Assembly (NCBI GenBank): GCA_030599175.1
Contig: JAUVON010000158.1
Span: 1-6,749, forward strand
Source: Desulfobulbaceae bacterium
Lineage (GTDB): Bacteria; Desulfobacterota; Desulfobulbia; Desulfobulbales; Desulfocapsaceae
Direction of reading: 5' to 3'
DNA length: 6,749 nucleotides
A model generated the notes under the pieces. The model was not told the origin of the DNA. It did no database searches and worked only from the letters and a program-made list of their open reading frames with translations. Shown here piece by piece: positions 1 to 5,523 of this stretch (the stretch's first letter is position 1; the number at the start of each line of letters is the position of its first letter). Both the position numbers and the translations under genes were made by a program.

Positions 1-330
1 TCAGTTGCCGATACCGCCGATTTTGGTATTCTTAGATTAATTGTTAATGATGTTGAAAAGGCGAAAAATATTCTCCAGGACGGTGGCTTCACCGTGGGTA
101 AGACCGATGTGTTGGCTGTAGAGGTGGTCGATAAAACAGGTGGGTTGGCTACAGTTCTGAAAAGTTTGCACAGCGCCGGAATTAATGTTGAGTATATGTA
201 CGCCTTTGTTAATAAGAGCGGTGAAAATGCGGTATTGATCTTCAGATTTGAGAAAATGGATGAGGCAATTGAAGTATTGTCAAAGGATGGTTTCACTCTC
301 TTGAGTGGTGAACAGATTTGTGCGTTATAA
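1..330 (+). CDS. Tandem ACT-domain amino-acid-binding protein, 5'-truncated
   Basis: The reading frame is open from base 1 to the TAA at 328-330, giving the last 109 residues of a protein whose start lies upstream. The visible part holds the end of one ACT domain ([16 protein letters not shown], about residues 6-21) and a complete second one from about residue 35, with the typical [20 protein letters not shown] segment and a later beta strand AVLIFRF. ACT domains usually bind amino acids and act as allosteric sensors. Full-length relatives are roughly 140 residues, so perhaps 30-35 residues are missing. A GTG at 94 could be called as a start but would cut off the first ACT domain, whose sequence is in frame upstream. 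In anaerobic bacteria this family commonly sits between indolepyruvate oxidoreductase genes and a PaaK-type ligase, and the ligase is indeed the next gene. A role as aromatic-amino-acid sensor is inferred from that context. Confidence 0.9.
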   Translation, partial: SVADTADFGILRLIVNDVEKAKNILQDGGFTVGKTDVLAVEVVDKTGGLATVLKSLHSAGINVEYMYAFVNKSGENAVLIFRFEKMDEAIEVLSKDGFTLLSGEQICAL

Positions 331-417
331 AAATAGGCTATAGCATGCAGTTTAACCAATCGACAACCTGAAAATAGTATTAATCTAGTCAGTTAAAAAA
401 CAGCTGGTAATAAACTT

Positions 418-1716
418 ATGTACTGGGAACAGAAAAAAGAGTGTTTACCACGATCTCAATTAGAGCAGCTGCAGCTTGAACGATTGAAAAACACTCTTCG
501 CAGGGTAGGCACAACTGTGCCGTTTTACAGAAATACCTTCAGTAAACTGAAGGTTGATGCGGCGAAGGTAAAGTCACTGGATGATCTGCGTCGTCTGCCA
601 TTTACCACTAAACAGGATCTGCGTGAAAATTATCCCTACGGTCTTTTCGCCATACCCCTCCGGGATGTAGTGCGGATTCACTCTTCTTCCGGCACAACCG
701 GTATGGCGACGGTTGTTGGTTATAGTCGAAAGGACATTGTCAACTGGTCAAATCTTGTTGCCAGGATTCTCTGTGGTGCCGGGGTTACCGCCGATGATAT
801 GATCCAGATTGCTTTTGGTTACGGACTCTTTACCGGGGGTTTTGGCTTGCATTATGGTGCTGAAAGATTAGGTGCTTCCGTTATTCCCATCTCTTCAGGA
901 AACACCAAACGTCAGATTCAGATCATGCAGGATTTTAAAACTACCGCCTTGGTCTGTACACCTTCCTATGCCCTGAAAATGGCCGATGTGATGATGGACA
1001 TGGGGATAAATCCTAACGGTTTATCTCTCCGCTTTGGACTGTTCGGTGCTGAACCCTGGTCTGAGGAAATGCGCGTTGAAATCAATGAACGTCTCGGTAT
1101 TCGGGCAACTGACAACTACGGTCTTTCAGAAATCATGGGGCCGGGGGTTGCCGGTGAATGTCAGGAATGCAATGGTCTCCATGTAAATGAGGATCATTTT
1201 CTAATTGAAATTCTCGATCCTGATACTCTCGAACCTGTTAAACCTGGTGAAGTGGGTGAACTTATCATCACCACCCTGACTAAAGAAGCTTTTCCGGTGA
1301 TTCGCTATCGTACCAGGGATTTGACCCGTCTGTTGCCCGAGCCATGTCCCTGCGGCCGCACCTTTGTCCGTATGCACAGGATGATGGGACGATCTGACGA
1401 TATGCTGATTATAAAAGGTGTGAACGTTTTTCCCACCCAGATCGAAGGTATTCTTTTTGATATTGAAGGAACTGAACCCCACTACCGGTTGATTGTTGAA
1501 AGAGAGAATAATGAAGATAAACTGACTGTAATGGTTGAGGTGGTGGAATCGATTTTCTTTGATGCCATGAAAAAACAGCGGGCCTTTATGGACATGATCA
1601 AAAAGAGAATGGCCTCAGAACTGGGTATAGGGGTCGATGTTAAGCTGGTCGAGGAAAGAACTCTGGAGCGTTTTGACGGTAAGGGGGATAGGGTTATCGA
1701 TAAACGGGAGTTATAA
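418..1716 (+). CDS. paaK: Phenylacetate-CoA ligase family enzyme (PaaK-type adenylate-forming ligase)
   Basis: A complete 432-residue member of the ANL adenylating family, normal in length for PaaK. Such enzymes activate an aryl acid with ATP to an acyl-adenylate and then form the CoA thioester in the cytoplasm. Visible motifs are the phosphate-binding loop SSSGTTG (residues 89-95), DNYGLSE (232-238), the ribose-binding region IRYRTRD (295-301), the hinge and following segment [20 protein letters not shown] (324-343), and a C-terminal [13 protein letters not shown] (418-430) whose Lys422 fits the adenylation lysine. Cys248, Cys251, Cys310 and Cys312 form two CxxC/CxC-like pairs that may hold zinc. 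The ATG is supported by the family-like N-terminus ([20 protein letters not shown]), although upstream only a weak GGTAA is seen instead of a clear Shine-Dalgarno. The 87-base gap after the ACT gene shows no convincing terminator, so co-transcription is likely. The exact substrate (phenylacetate, indoleacetate or another aryl acid) cannot be read from the sequence. Confidence 0.93.
   Translation: MYWEQKKECLPRSQLEQLQLERLKNTLRRVGTTVPFYRNTFSKLKVDAAKVKSLDDLRRLPFTTKQDLRENYPYGLFAIPLRDVVRIHSSSGTTGMATVVGYSRKDIVNWSNLVARILCGAGVTADDMIQIAFGYGLFTGGFGLHYGAERLGASVIPISSGNTKRQIQIMQDFKTTALVCTPSYALKMADVMMDMGINPNGLSLRFGLFGAEPWSEEMRVEINERLGIRATDNYGLSEIMGPGVAGECQECNGLHVNEDHFLIEILDPDTLEPVKPGEVGELIITTLTKEAFPVIRYRTRDLTRLLPEPCPCGRTFVRMHRMMGRSDDMLIIKGVNVFPTQIEGILFDIEGTEPHYRLIVERENNEDKLTVMVEVVESIFFDAMKKQRAFMDMIKKRMASELGIGVDVKLVEERTLERFDGKGDRVIDKREL
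1711..1716. other. Shared palindromic stop region of two convergent genes
   Basis: TTATAA is its own reverse complement. On the plus strand it is the last Leu codon and stop of the ligase gene (GAG TTA TAA). On the minus strand it is the last Leu codon and stop of the PilZ gene (CTC TTA TAA). The genes therefore overlap by exactly these six bases and leave no room between them for a conventional terminator. Confidence 0.95.
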
Positions 1717-2025
1717 GAGGAACTTCAGCCCGAAACTTCGCTGGTGTGGATTCTGCCACACCACTTCACCTTTAATTTCTCCAGGAAATTCATGGCCGGC
1801 TGCATTTTTGTCCTTTTGGGGTGTGACAAAAAGGACAAGTTTGCTGCCGACAATAAGATCAAAATCGGAAGTTGTCTCTACCCGCACCCCGCCCATACTT
1901 GCATCGTTGATTTCACCGAGACAAAAGCCGGCGGTATCATTATTCTGTTCCAGGTGATAACAGGTTATCGGTAAGTTCATGGCCTGTCGAACATGGCGAC
2001 GGCGTTCTGTGGTGGATATTGTCAT
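1711..2025 (-). CDS. Single-domain PilZ protein, putative c-di-GMP receptor
   Basis: A 104-residue protein that is essentially one PilZ domain. PilZ domains bind cyclic di-GMP through an RxxxR motif and a D/NxSxxG motif. Both are present: Arg9 and Arg13 in ERRRHVRQ near the N-terminus, and Asp41-Ala-Ser43-Met-Gly-Gly46 in NDASMGG. The remainder ([10 protein letters not shown], then [19 protein letters not shown]) follows the usual beta-barrel pattern ending in a GL-F strand. No signal peptide or membrane segment is seen, so it is likely cytoplasmic. The ATG at 2023-2025 is preferred over the internal Met16 because a later start would remove the RxxxR motif; no good Shine-Dalgarno is visible before it. 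It converges on the ligase gene with a six-base overlap and is preceded by a sigma-54-like promoter. Output partner and phenotype are unknown. Confidence 0.9.
   Translation of the reverse strand: MTISTTERRRHVRQAMNLPITCYHLEQNNDTAGFCLGEINDASMGGVRVETTSDFDLIVGSKLVLFVTPQKDKNAAGHEFPGEIKGEVVWQNPHQRSFGLKFLL
1808..1838. repeat. 10-bp perfect inverted repeat inside the PilZ gene
   Basis: TTGTCCTTTT at 1808-1817 is the exact reverse complement of AAAAGGACAA at 1829-1838, with an 11-base loop. It lies within the PilZ coding sequence and about 100 bases past the ligase stop. Neither strand has a clear run of T directly after the stem, so it is not a standard intrinsic terminator. It could slow or end read-through from the ligase operon, or be chance in an A/T-rich coding stretch. 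Confidence 0.5.
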
Positions 2026-2076
2026 GGTGTGGAATCAAATTAAGATAATAACAAAAAGCTATGTTTCTGTTTGTTT

Positions 2077-2092
2077 TGCAAGTGCTATGCCA
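2077..2092 (-). promoter_or_regulatory. Candidate sigma-54 (-24/-12) promoter for the PilZ gene
   Basis: Read on the minus strand the site is TGGCATAGCACTTGCA. Compared with the sigma-54 consensus TGGCACGNNNNTTGCW it matches at all fixed positions except two (C to T and G to A), and the GG and GC pairs are separated by the required 10 bases. The predicted transcription start is near 2066, leaving about 40 bases of leader before the PilZ ATG at 2025. Sigma-54 promoters need an enhancer-binding activator; none is encoded in this window. Confidence 0.6.
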
Positions 2093-2219
2093 TAAGTGTC
2101 GAAACAGTAAATTTGCTTGTCAGGCTATTTATTCTTCTCGATATAAAAAAAATATCCACAGAAATCAACGACTAATTATTTTTTATATTGGCAGGGCCCT
2201 CTTTGTTTATCTGCACAGT

Positions 2220-5180
2220 TTATCCAGGTAAAATGACAGCCTGGCCACTACGACCATCTACCTTAAGAGTAAAGGGCTTTTCGGACTGTACATGGGCAAT
2301 GTTCTCAGTTTCTGAGCATACGGGAAGCTTCATCAGCCATTGATAGTCGATTCGGTCGCCCTGGGTTGGGTCGACATTTATATAGTTGATCCCCAGAGTA
2401 GTGAGATTGTGGAAAAAATGAGATCCCTGTGAGGGCTCAGCATTAAGGCGCGGATGTACCGTTTCTATAAGACTGCCGACCCCGCAGATATCTTCCCAGG
2501 TGACAGGAATGCCAAGCCAATGGTCAGAAGATCCCCATCTGCCGGGGCCGATAAGCAGATACTTTCTGTCCTCTTTAAGCAGTTTCGCGTTCATTGCACC
2601 AATTTCTGCAGCAATTTTTACTGTGTTCGCAGGGTCAAAGCTATCCGGCTTCACAAAGATTATATTACGCATCTCACGGTTAACTGTATTGCCCAATCCC
2701 CGGTGGGATACACAGAATGCCGACAAGATATCTTCTTTGGAAATGGCAACTCTTAACGTCTCCTCCCTGGCACTCATCGGTCGAATCTGCAGCACATAAA
2801 AACTGCACTTCTGGTCAGGTGTGGAAGGCAGATCAAGGGCAAACTCTATCTCTACAGCACATCCCAACTTCTCCCTGCCTAAAGAGAGCAGTATCTTCAG
2901 AATGTCGGTGAAAGGGATAGTTTTATATTTAAGAAGAGAGGCGAAGGTGATTACCTGGTGCCCGTTTTTTACGTAAAAATCTCGTATCCGGTGTTCTGAA
3001 GGAGTGTAGGTGGAAGAAAGGAATCTGATGGGATAGTCTGTAGCGGCGGAATGCACAGTCACTTTTGTAAGTGTGGTGTCGTCGTTAATCTCTTTTATAC
3101 AGTCCGGGTCATTCATGGTGATGGCGTAAAAATATTTTTGAGATCCTTTGAGAATGTCATCAACAGTCGATCGCTGAGGTAATATCTCCGGGTGCAAAGG
3201 AGAAAAGCGCAGACTGTTTTCACCTTCCATAACTGCTTTACCCAGACCAATGGCAATGGAGGCGATACCCTCTTCAGTTTTCATCCGGGCAAAAGGGTAG
3301 TAGTTCAAAGACTGGACGACCCCGGAAACAGCGGGATAAAACCGGTTGCCATACTGACTACCCACCGCTCGCTGAATAATGACACACATTTTTTCGCTTT
3401 CCAGGCGGTTGCCCACTCTTTTGCTGAATGCTTTCGGTGCCCGGAAGAAAGTTGAGGCGTAGACCTTTTTGATAGCAGCCAGAAGCTGGCTGAGGCGGCA
3501 TCTTGCCTGGGGATGGTCATTGGCTAAAATATAGGTATGATATAGTCCAGCATAGGATTTAAATTGTGCATCTTCCAGCATGCTGGAAGAGCGAATGGCC
3601 AGAGGGTAAGTTGTAACAGTCAGGAAAGAAGCAATTTCAGAACGGAATGGCTCAGGAAATCGAGCCTTGAGAAACTGGGTCGAGATTTCCTCATCCTCAA
3701 TCTCTTCTTTTATAAGATCACCCAACCCATTAAATTCGATAAAGGCATCAAAGGCGTCGGAGGTGAGAATCAGGGTCTGGGGAACAGAGATTTCCACATT
3801 GGTAAACGTTTGAAAAAGGTCTGCATGCTGATACAGCATAGCAGCAAAGAAGGCAAGTCCTCGTGCCTTGCCGCCCAGTGAGCCTTTGCCTATCTTGGTG
3901 AACTCGGTATCCGGATCGAACCTGCCGGCATCGAAATCGACAATAATGCCTCTCTGGCGCTTCATACGCTGCTCTTTTATCATCTGCACAATGTGCTGCC
4001 GGTGTTTTTCGGCTGTCTCAAATGAGAAATCACGCAGCGGTCTCACCTTTCCGGCCAGTTCTACCTCCGCCAGGGTATAAAGGTAACGTGAGAAGTCATT
4101 TTGGCGGCTGTGGTAAAGAAAGGATTCAATGGGAATCTCCTGCATCTTTTTTTCCAGGCTGTAGAGATTGTCAGCTTTGCCGAGGACTTCACCTTCCTGG
4201 TTGCTGAAGACGAATTCACCAAACCCGAGGTAGTCATGGAGAAAAGACCGAATCTGTCTATGTAGAAAGGGAGCATTCTTATCGATAAATGGTGCCGGTA
4301 TAGTCGCTGCGCGTGCTGCATTATGGGGTTCTGAACTGGTAAGCAGCAGCGGGATATCAAATCGATCCTGTTTTATATATTTTAAGAGGTGAAGACCTGC
4401 TTCTCCATCCTGTTTATTGTTTCGAGGGTAGCGGACATCGGATATGACGCAGAGGATATTGGGGTTGAACTGTTCATAAAGAGCCATAGCCTGCTCATAA
4501 GTGTTGGCCAGCAGAATCTTTGGTCTGGCCCTCATGGTGAGCAGCTTGTGCTCCTGGTTAAGGCTGTCGTCTATGACTCCCTGGGTCTCACGAACCAGTT
4601 CCTTATAGAGTATGGGCAGCAGGGCGGAAAGATAGAAGGGGGAATCCTCAACGAAAAGGATTACGCGAACATCGGCACATTTGATATCATTGAGGACGTT
4701 AAACTGATCCTCTATACTCTTAATTATGGCGAGTAGAATATCCGCCTGTCCTGTCCAGAAAAAAATACGGTCAATGTAGGACTTGCTGTCCTCGGTAATG
4801 ATATCGGATTTTTGCAGCGTTTCCTGGTGGGTCAGTACTACCAGAGGCATGTCCGGGTATCTTTCTTTTATAGCTTTTCCTGCAGCCCTTGTTCTTTCGT
4901 CTACCGATTGAGCGATACCGATGACAAAGTCAAAGTTGCACTCATCACAGGCTTTCAATGCTTCTGCCACCGAAGAGACCCAGGTGAGACGAGGCGGATG
5001 GCTGAGGTTCAATCCACTGTATTCATGGACAATCTGCTCGGAAAGACGGGTGTCCTGTTCCATGATCCATGCTTCATAGGGAGTGGAGATCAGCAGAATA
5101 TTTTTGACCTTATGCTGCATCAGTTCATGGAAAAGTTTGAACCTTGATGCGGCTGGACTTGCGGAATAGTGTTGTGGCAT
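2220..5180 (-). CDS. Receiver-domain/PEP-synthase-like ATP-grasp protein (PPDK N-terminal domain family)
   Basis: A complete 986-residue protein. Residues about 24-160 look like a degenerate receiver fold: strands such as NILLIS and PLVVLTH are present, but no aspartate follows FDFVIGIA. Residues about 171-318 are a receiver with the key residues visible: Glu178-Asp179 (FVEDSP), phospho-acceptor Asp248 (ISDVRYP), Thr281/Ser282 and Lys301 (FIDKNA). A linker (about 320-425) includes FLYHSRQNDFSRYLYTLAE. Residues about 428-805 are the pyruvate-phosphate-dikinase-type ATP-binding domain: GSLGGKARGLAFF (433-445), IRSSSMLED (529-537), SYAGLYHTY (542-550), GLGKAVMEGE (645-654), VEIEFALD (776-783) and VLQIRPMS (796-803). 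The C-terminus has LLIGPGRWGSSD (875-886) and PSQGSHFFHNL (916-926). The phosphohistidine TSHAA-type segment and PEP/pyruvate barrel of true PEP synthase are missing, so a plain PEP synthase name would mislead. It may be a phosphotransfer or ATP-dependent enzyme under phosphorelay control; its substrate is unknown. No membrane segments are seen. An AGGA sits seven bases before the ATG. Confidence 0.88.
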   Translation of the reverse strand: MPQHYSASPAASRFKLFHELMQHKVKNILLISTPYEAWIMEQDTRLSEQIVHEYSGLNLSHPPRLTWVSSVAEALKACDECNFDFVIGIAQSVDERTRAAGKAIKERYPDMPLVVLTHQETLQKSDIITEDSKSYIDRIFFWTGQADILLAIIKSIEDQFNVLNDIKCADVRVILFVEDSPFYLSALLPILYKELVRETQGVIDDSLNQEHKLLTMRARPKILLANTYEQAMALYEQFNPNILCVISDVRYPRNNKQDGEAGLHLLKYIKQDRFDIPLLLTSSEPHNAARAATIPAPFIDKNAPFLHRQIRSFLHDYLGFGEFVFSNQEGEVLGKADNLYSLEKKMQEIPIESFLYHSRQNDFSRYLYTLAEVELAGKVRPLRDFSFETAEKHRQHIVQMIKEQRMKRQRGIIVDFDAGRFDPDTEFTKIGKGSLGGKARGLAFFAAMLYQHADLFQTFTNVEISVPQTLILTSDAFDAFIEFNGLGDLIKEEIEDEEISTQFLKARFPEPFRSEIASFLTVTTYPLAIRSSSMLEDAQFKSYAGLYHTYILANDHPQARCRLSQLLAAIKKVYASTFFRAPKAFSKRVGNRLESEKMCVIIQRAVGSQYGNRFYPAVSGVVQSLNYYPFARMKTEEGIASIAIGLGKAVMEGENSLRFSPLHPEILPQRSTVDDILKGSQKYFYAITMNDPDCIKEINDDTTLTKVTVHSAATDYPIRFLSSTYTPSEHRIRDFYVKNGHQVITFASLLKYKTIPFTDILKILLSLGREKLGCAVEIEFALDLPSTPDQKCSFYVLQIRPMSAREETLRVAISKEDILSAFCVSHRGLGNTVNREMRNIIFVKPDSFDPANTVKIAAEIGAMNAKLLKEDRKYLLIGPGRWGSSDHWLGIPVTWEDICGVGSLIETVHPRLNAEPSQGSHFFHNLTTLGINYINVDPTQGDRIDYQWLMKLPVCSETENIAHVQSEKPFTLKVDGRSGQAVILPG

Positions 5181-5187
5181 TTTTTAA

Positions 5188-5191
5188 TCCT
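5188..5191 (-). promoter_or_regulatory. Ribosome binding site of the receiver/ATP-grasp gene
   Basis: On the minus strand AGGA is followed by seven bases (TTAAAAA) and the ATG at 5178-5180. This is good Shine-Dalgarno spacing and supports the chosen start. Confidence 0.7.
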
Positions 5192-5234
5192 GTTTCTTAA
5201 GTTGCAAAATAATAGGGTAGCTTTAAATATAATC

Positions 5235-5263
5235 TTGACCCTTTGTTCCTATACCCTTATTTT
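5235..5263 (+). promoter_or_regulatory. Candidate sigma-70 promoter for glutamate dehydrogenase
   Basis: TTGACC at 5235-5240 (five of six against TTGACA) is followed after 17 bases by TATTTT at 5258-5263 (four of six against TATAAT). Transcription would start near 5270 and give a leader of roughly 250 bases that includes all the hairpins described here. The match is reasonable, but in such an A/T-rich spacer chance hits are common. Confidence 0.4.
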
Positions 5264-5297
5264 AGGCGCAATGCACTTTGTTTAGGCTGGTAGGGCC

Positions 5298-5316
5298 AGG
5301 CTATTAGGTGTAGCCT
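5298..5316 (+). repeat. Short stem-loop in the intergenic region
   Basis: AGGCTA (5298-5303) and TAGCCT (5311-5316) form a 6-bp stem around a 7-base loop. The left arm is also part of the 11-base segment that is inverted at 5443-5453, so this stem and the long-range pairing exclude each other. Confidence 0.45.
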
Positions 5317-5356
5317 ATTAGTGCCTTATTCCATAAAAGCTGCCATAAAAAACAAG

Positions 5357-5372
5357 AAATTTGATCAAATTT
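5357..5372. promoter_or_regulatory. Perfect 16-bp palindrome, possible operator
   Basis: AAATTTGATCAAATTT is identical to its own reverse complement over all 16 bases. It lies about 150 bases before the glutamate dehydrogenase start and 177 bases upstream of the divergent gene start. Its shape suits a dimeric helix-turn-helix regulator. The TTTGATCAAA core resembles half-sites of the CRP/FNR family, but the spacing is not that of a normal FNR box. The regulator is unknown. Confidence 0.45.
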
Positions 5373-5396
5373 ATTGATGTTAAAGCAATAGGTTGC

Positions 5397-5462
5397 TTAG
5401 GCTGAAGGTTGTTAGGGGAGGTTGCTTTGGGATTTTGTTTTTCCTAATAGCCTACAGCCTAA
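5397..5462 (+). repeat. Long hairpin with 20-base arms in the gdhA leader
   Basis: The arm TTAGGCTGAAGGTTGTTAGG (5397-5416) pairs with CCTAATAGCCTACAGCCTAA (5443-5462). There are 17 Watson-Crick pairs, two G-U pairs in plus-strand RNA and one A-A mismatch, around a 26-base loop rich in T and G. A further 4-bp pairing (5388-5391 with 5467-5470) is possible outside an internal loop. It is not followed by a T-run, so it is not a typical terminator. It lies 61 bases before the glutamate dehydrogenase ATG. Confidence 0.6.
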
Positions 5463-5509
5463 CAGTCTATACCCTATATTTGCAGTTTACAGTAGTTCAC
5501 CCATTAAAT

Positions 5510-5520
5510 GGAGAAAAGGA
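5510..5520 (+). promoter_or_regulatory. Ribosome binding region of glutamate dehydrogenase
   Basis: The purine-rich stretch GGAGAAAAGGA precedes the ATG at 5524. GGAG (5510-5513) has a 10-base spacing and the inner AGGA (5517-5520) only three, so the outer GGAG is the likelier Shine-Dalgarno. Confidence 0.55.
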
Positions 5521-5523
5521 AAA

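Larger units (their letters stand above)
5201..5485. repeat. Repeat-rich, highly foldable intergenic region
   Basis: Most of the 343-base gap between the divergent genes is made of degenerate 7-8 base units related to TAGGCTG or its complement CAGCCTA. Examples are clusters at 5283-5321 and 5389-5425 in one orientation and 5443-5476 in the other. In the last cluster CTA recurs at 5444, 5452, 5459, 5467 and 5474, that is, at steps of 8, 7, 8 and 7 bases. AGGCTATTAGG at 5298-5308 has an exact inverted copy at 5443-5453. CTATACCCT occurs directly at 5249-5257 and 5467-5475. The edges are imperfect inverted copies of each other (TTGCAAAATAATAGGGTAG at 5202-5220 against the complement of 5467-5485). 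No open reading frame of note and no clear target-site duplication were seen. It may be a non-coding repeat element or a decayed short tandem repeat. Confidence 0.65.

Noticed and set aside
94..330. A 78-residue gene starting at GTG 94
   Set aside because: The frame is open upstream to base 1 and encodes the end of a first ACT domain, so this is only the C-terminal part of a longer protein.
337..344. GCTATAGC palindrome after the ACT gene as a terminator
   Set aside because: It lacks a loop and a T-run, and the next gene is close and functionally related.
1637..1974. Plus-strand frames overlapping the end of the ligase and the PilZ gene
   Set aside because: Their translations have no domain signature, while the minus-strand PilZ frame has both c-di-GMP motifs.
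2140..2156. GATAT/ATATC inverted repeat around an A-run
   Set aside because: A 5-bp A/T stem is weak and expected by chance in this A/T-rich spacer.
2193..2200. AGGGCCCT palindrome just past the receiver/ATP-grasp stop as a terminator
   Set aside because: It has no loop and no following T-run on the minus strand, so it would not form a terminator hairpin.
4389..4736. Plus-strand 115-codon open frame, and similar ones at 2454-2799, 3192-3455, 3564-3881 and 4812-5147
   Set aside because: All lie antisense to the receiver/ATP-grasp gene, whose motifs are unmistakable. They show no recognisable domain.
5283..5476. CRISPR-like array
   Set aside because: Units are only 7-8 bases, degenerate and in both orientations, with no constant-length spacers and no cas genes.
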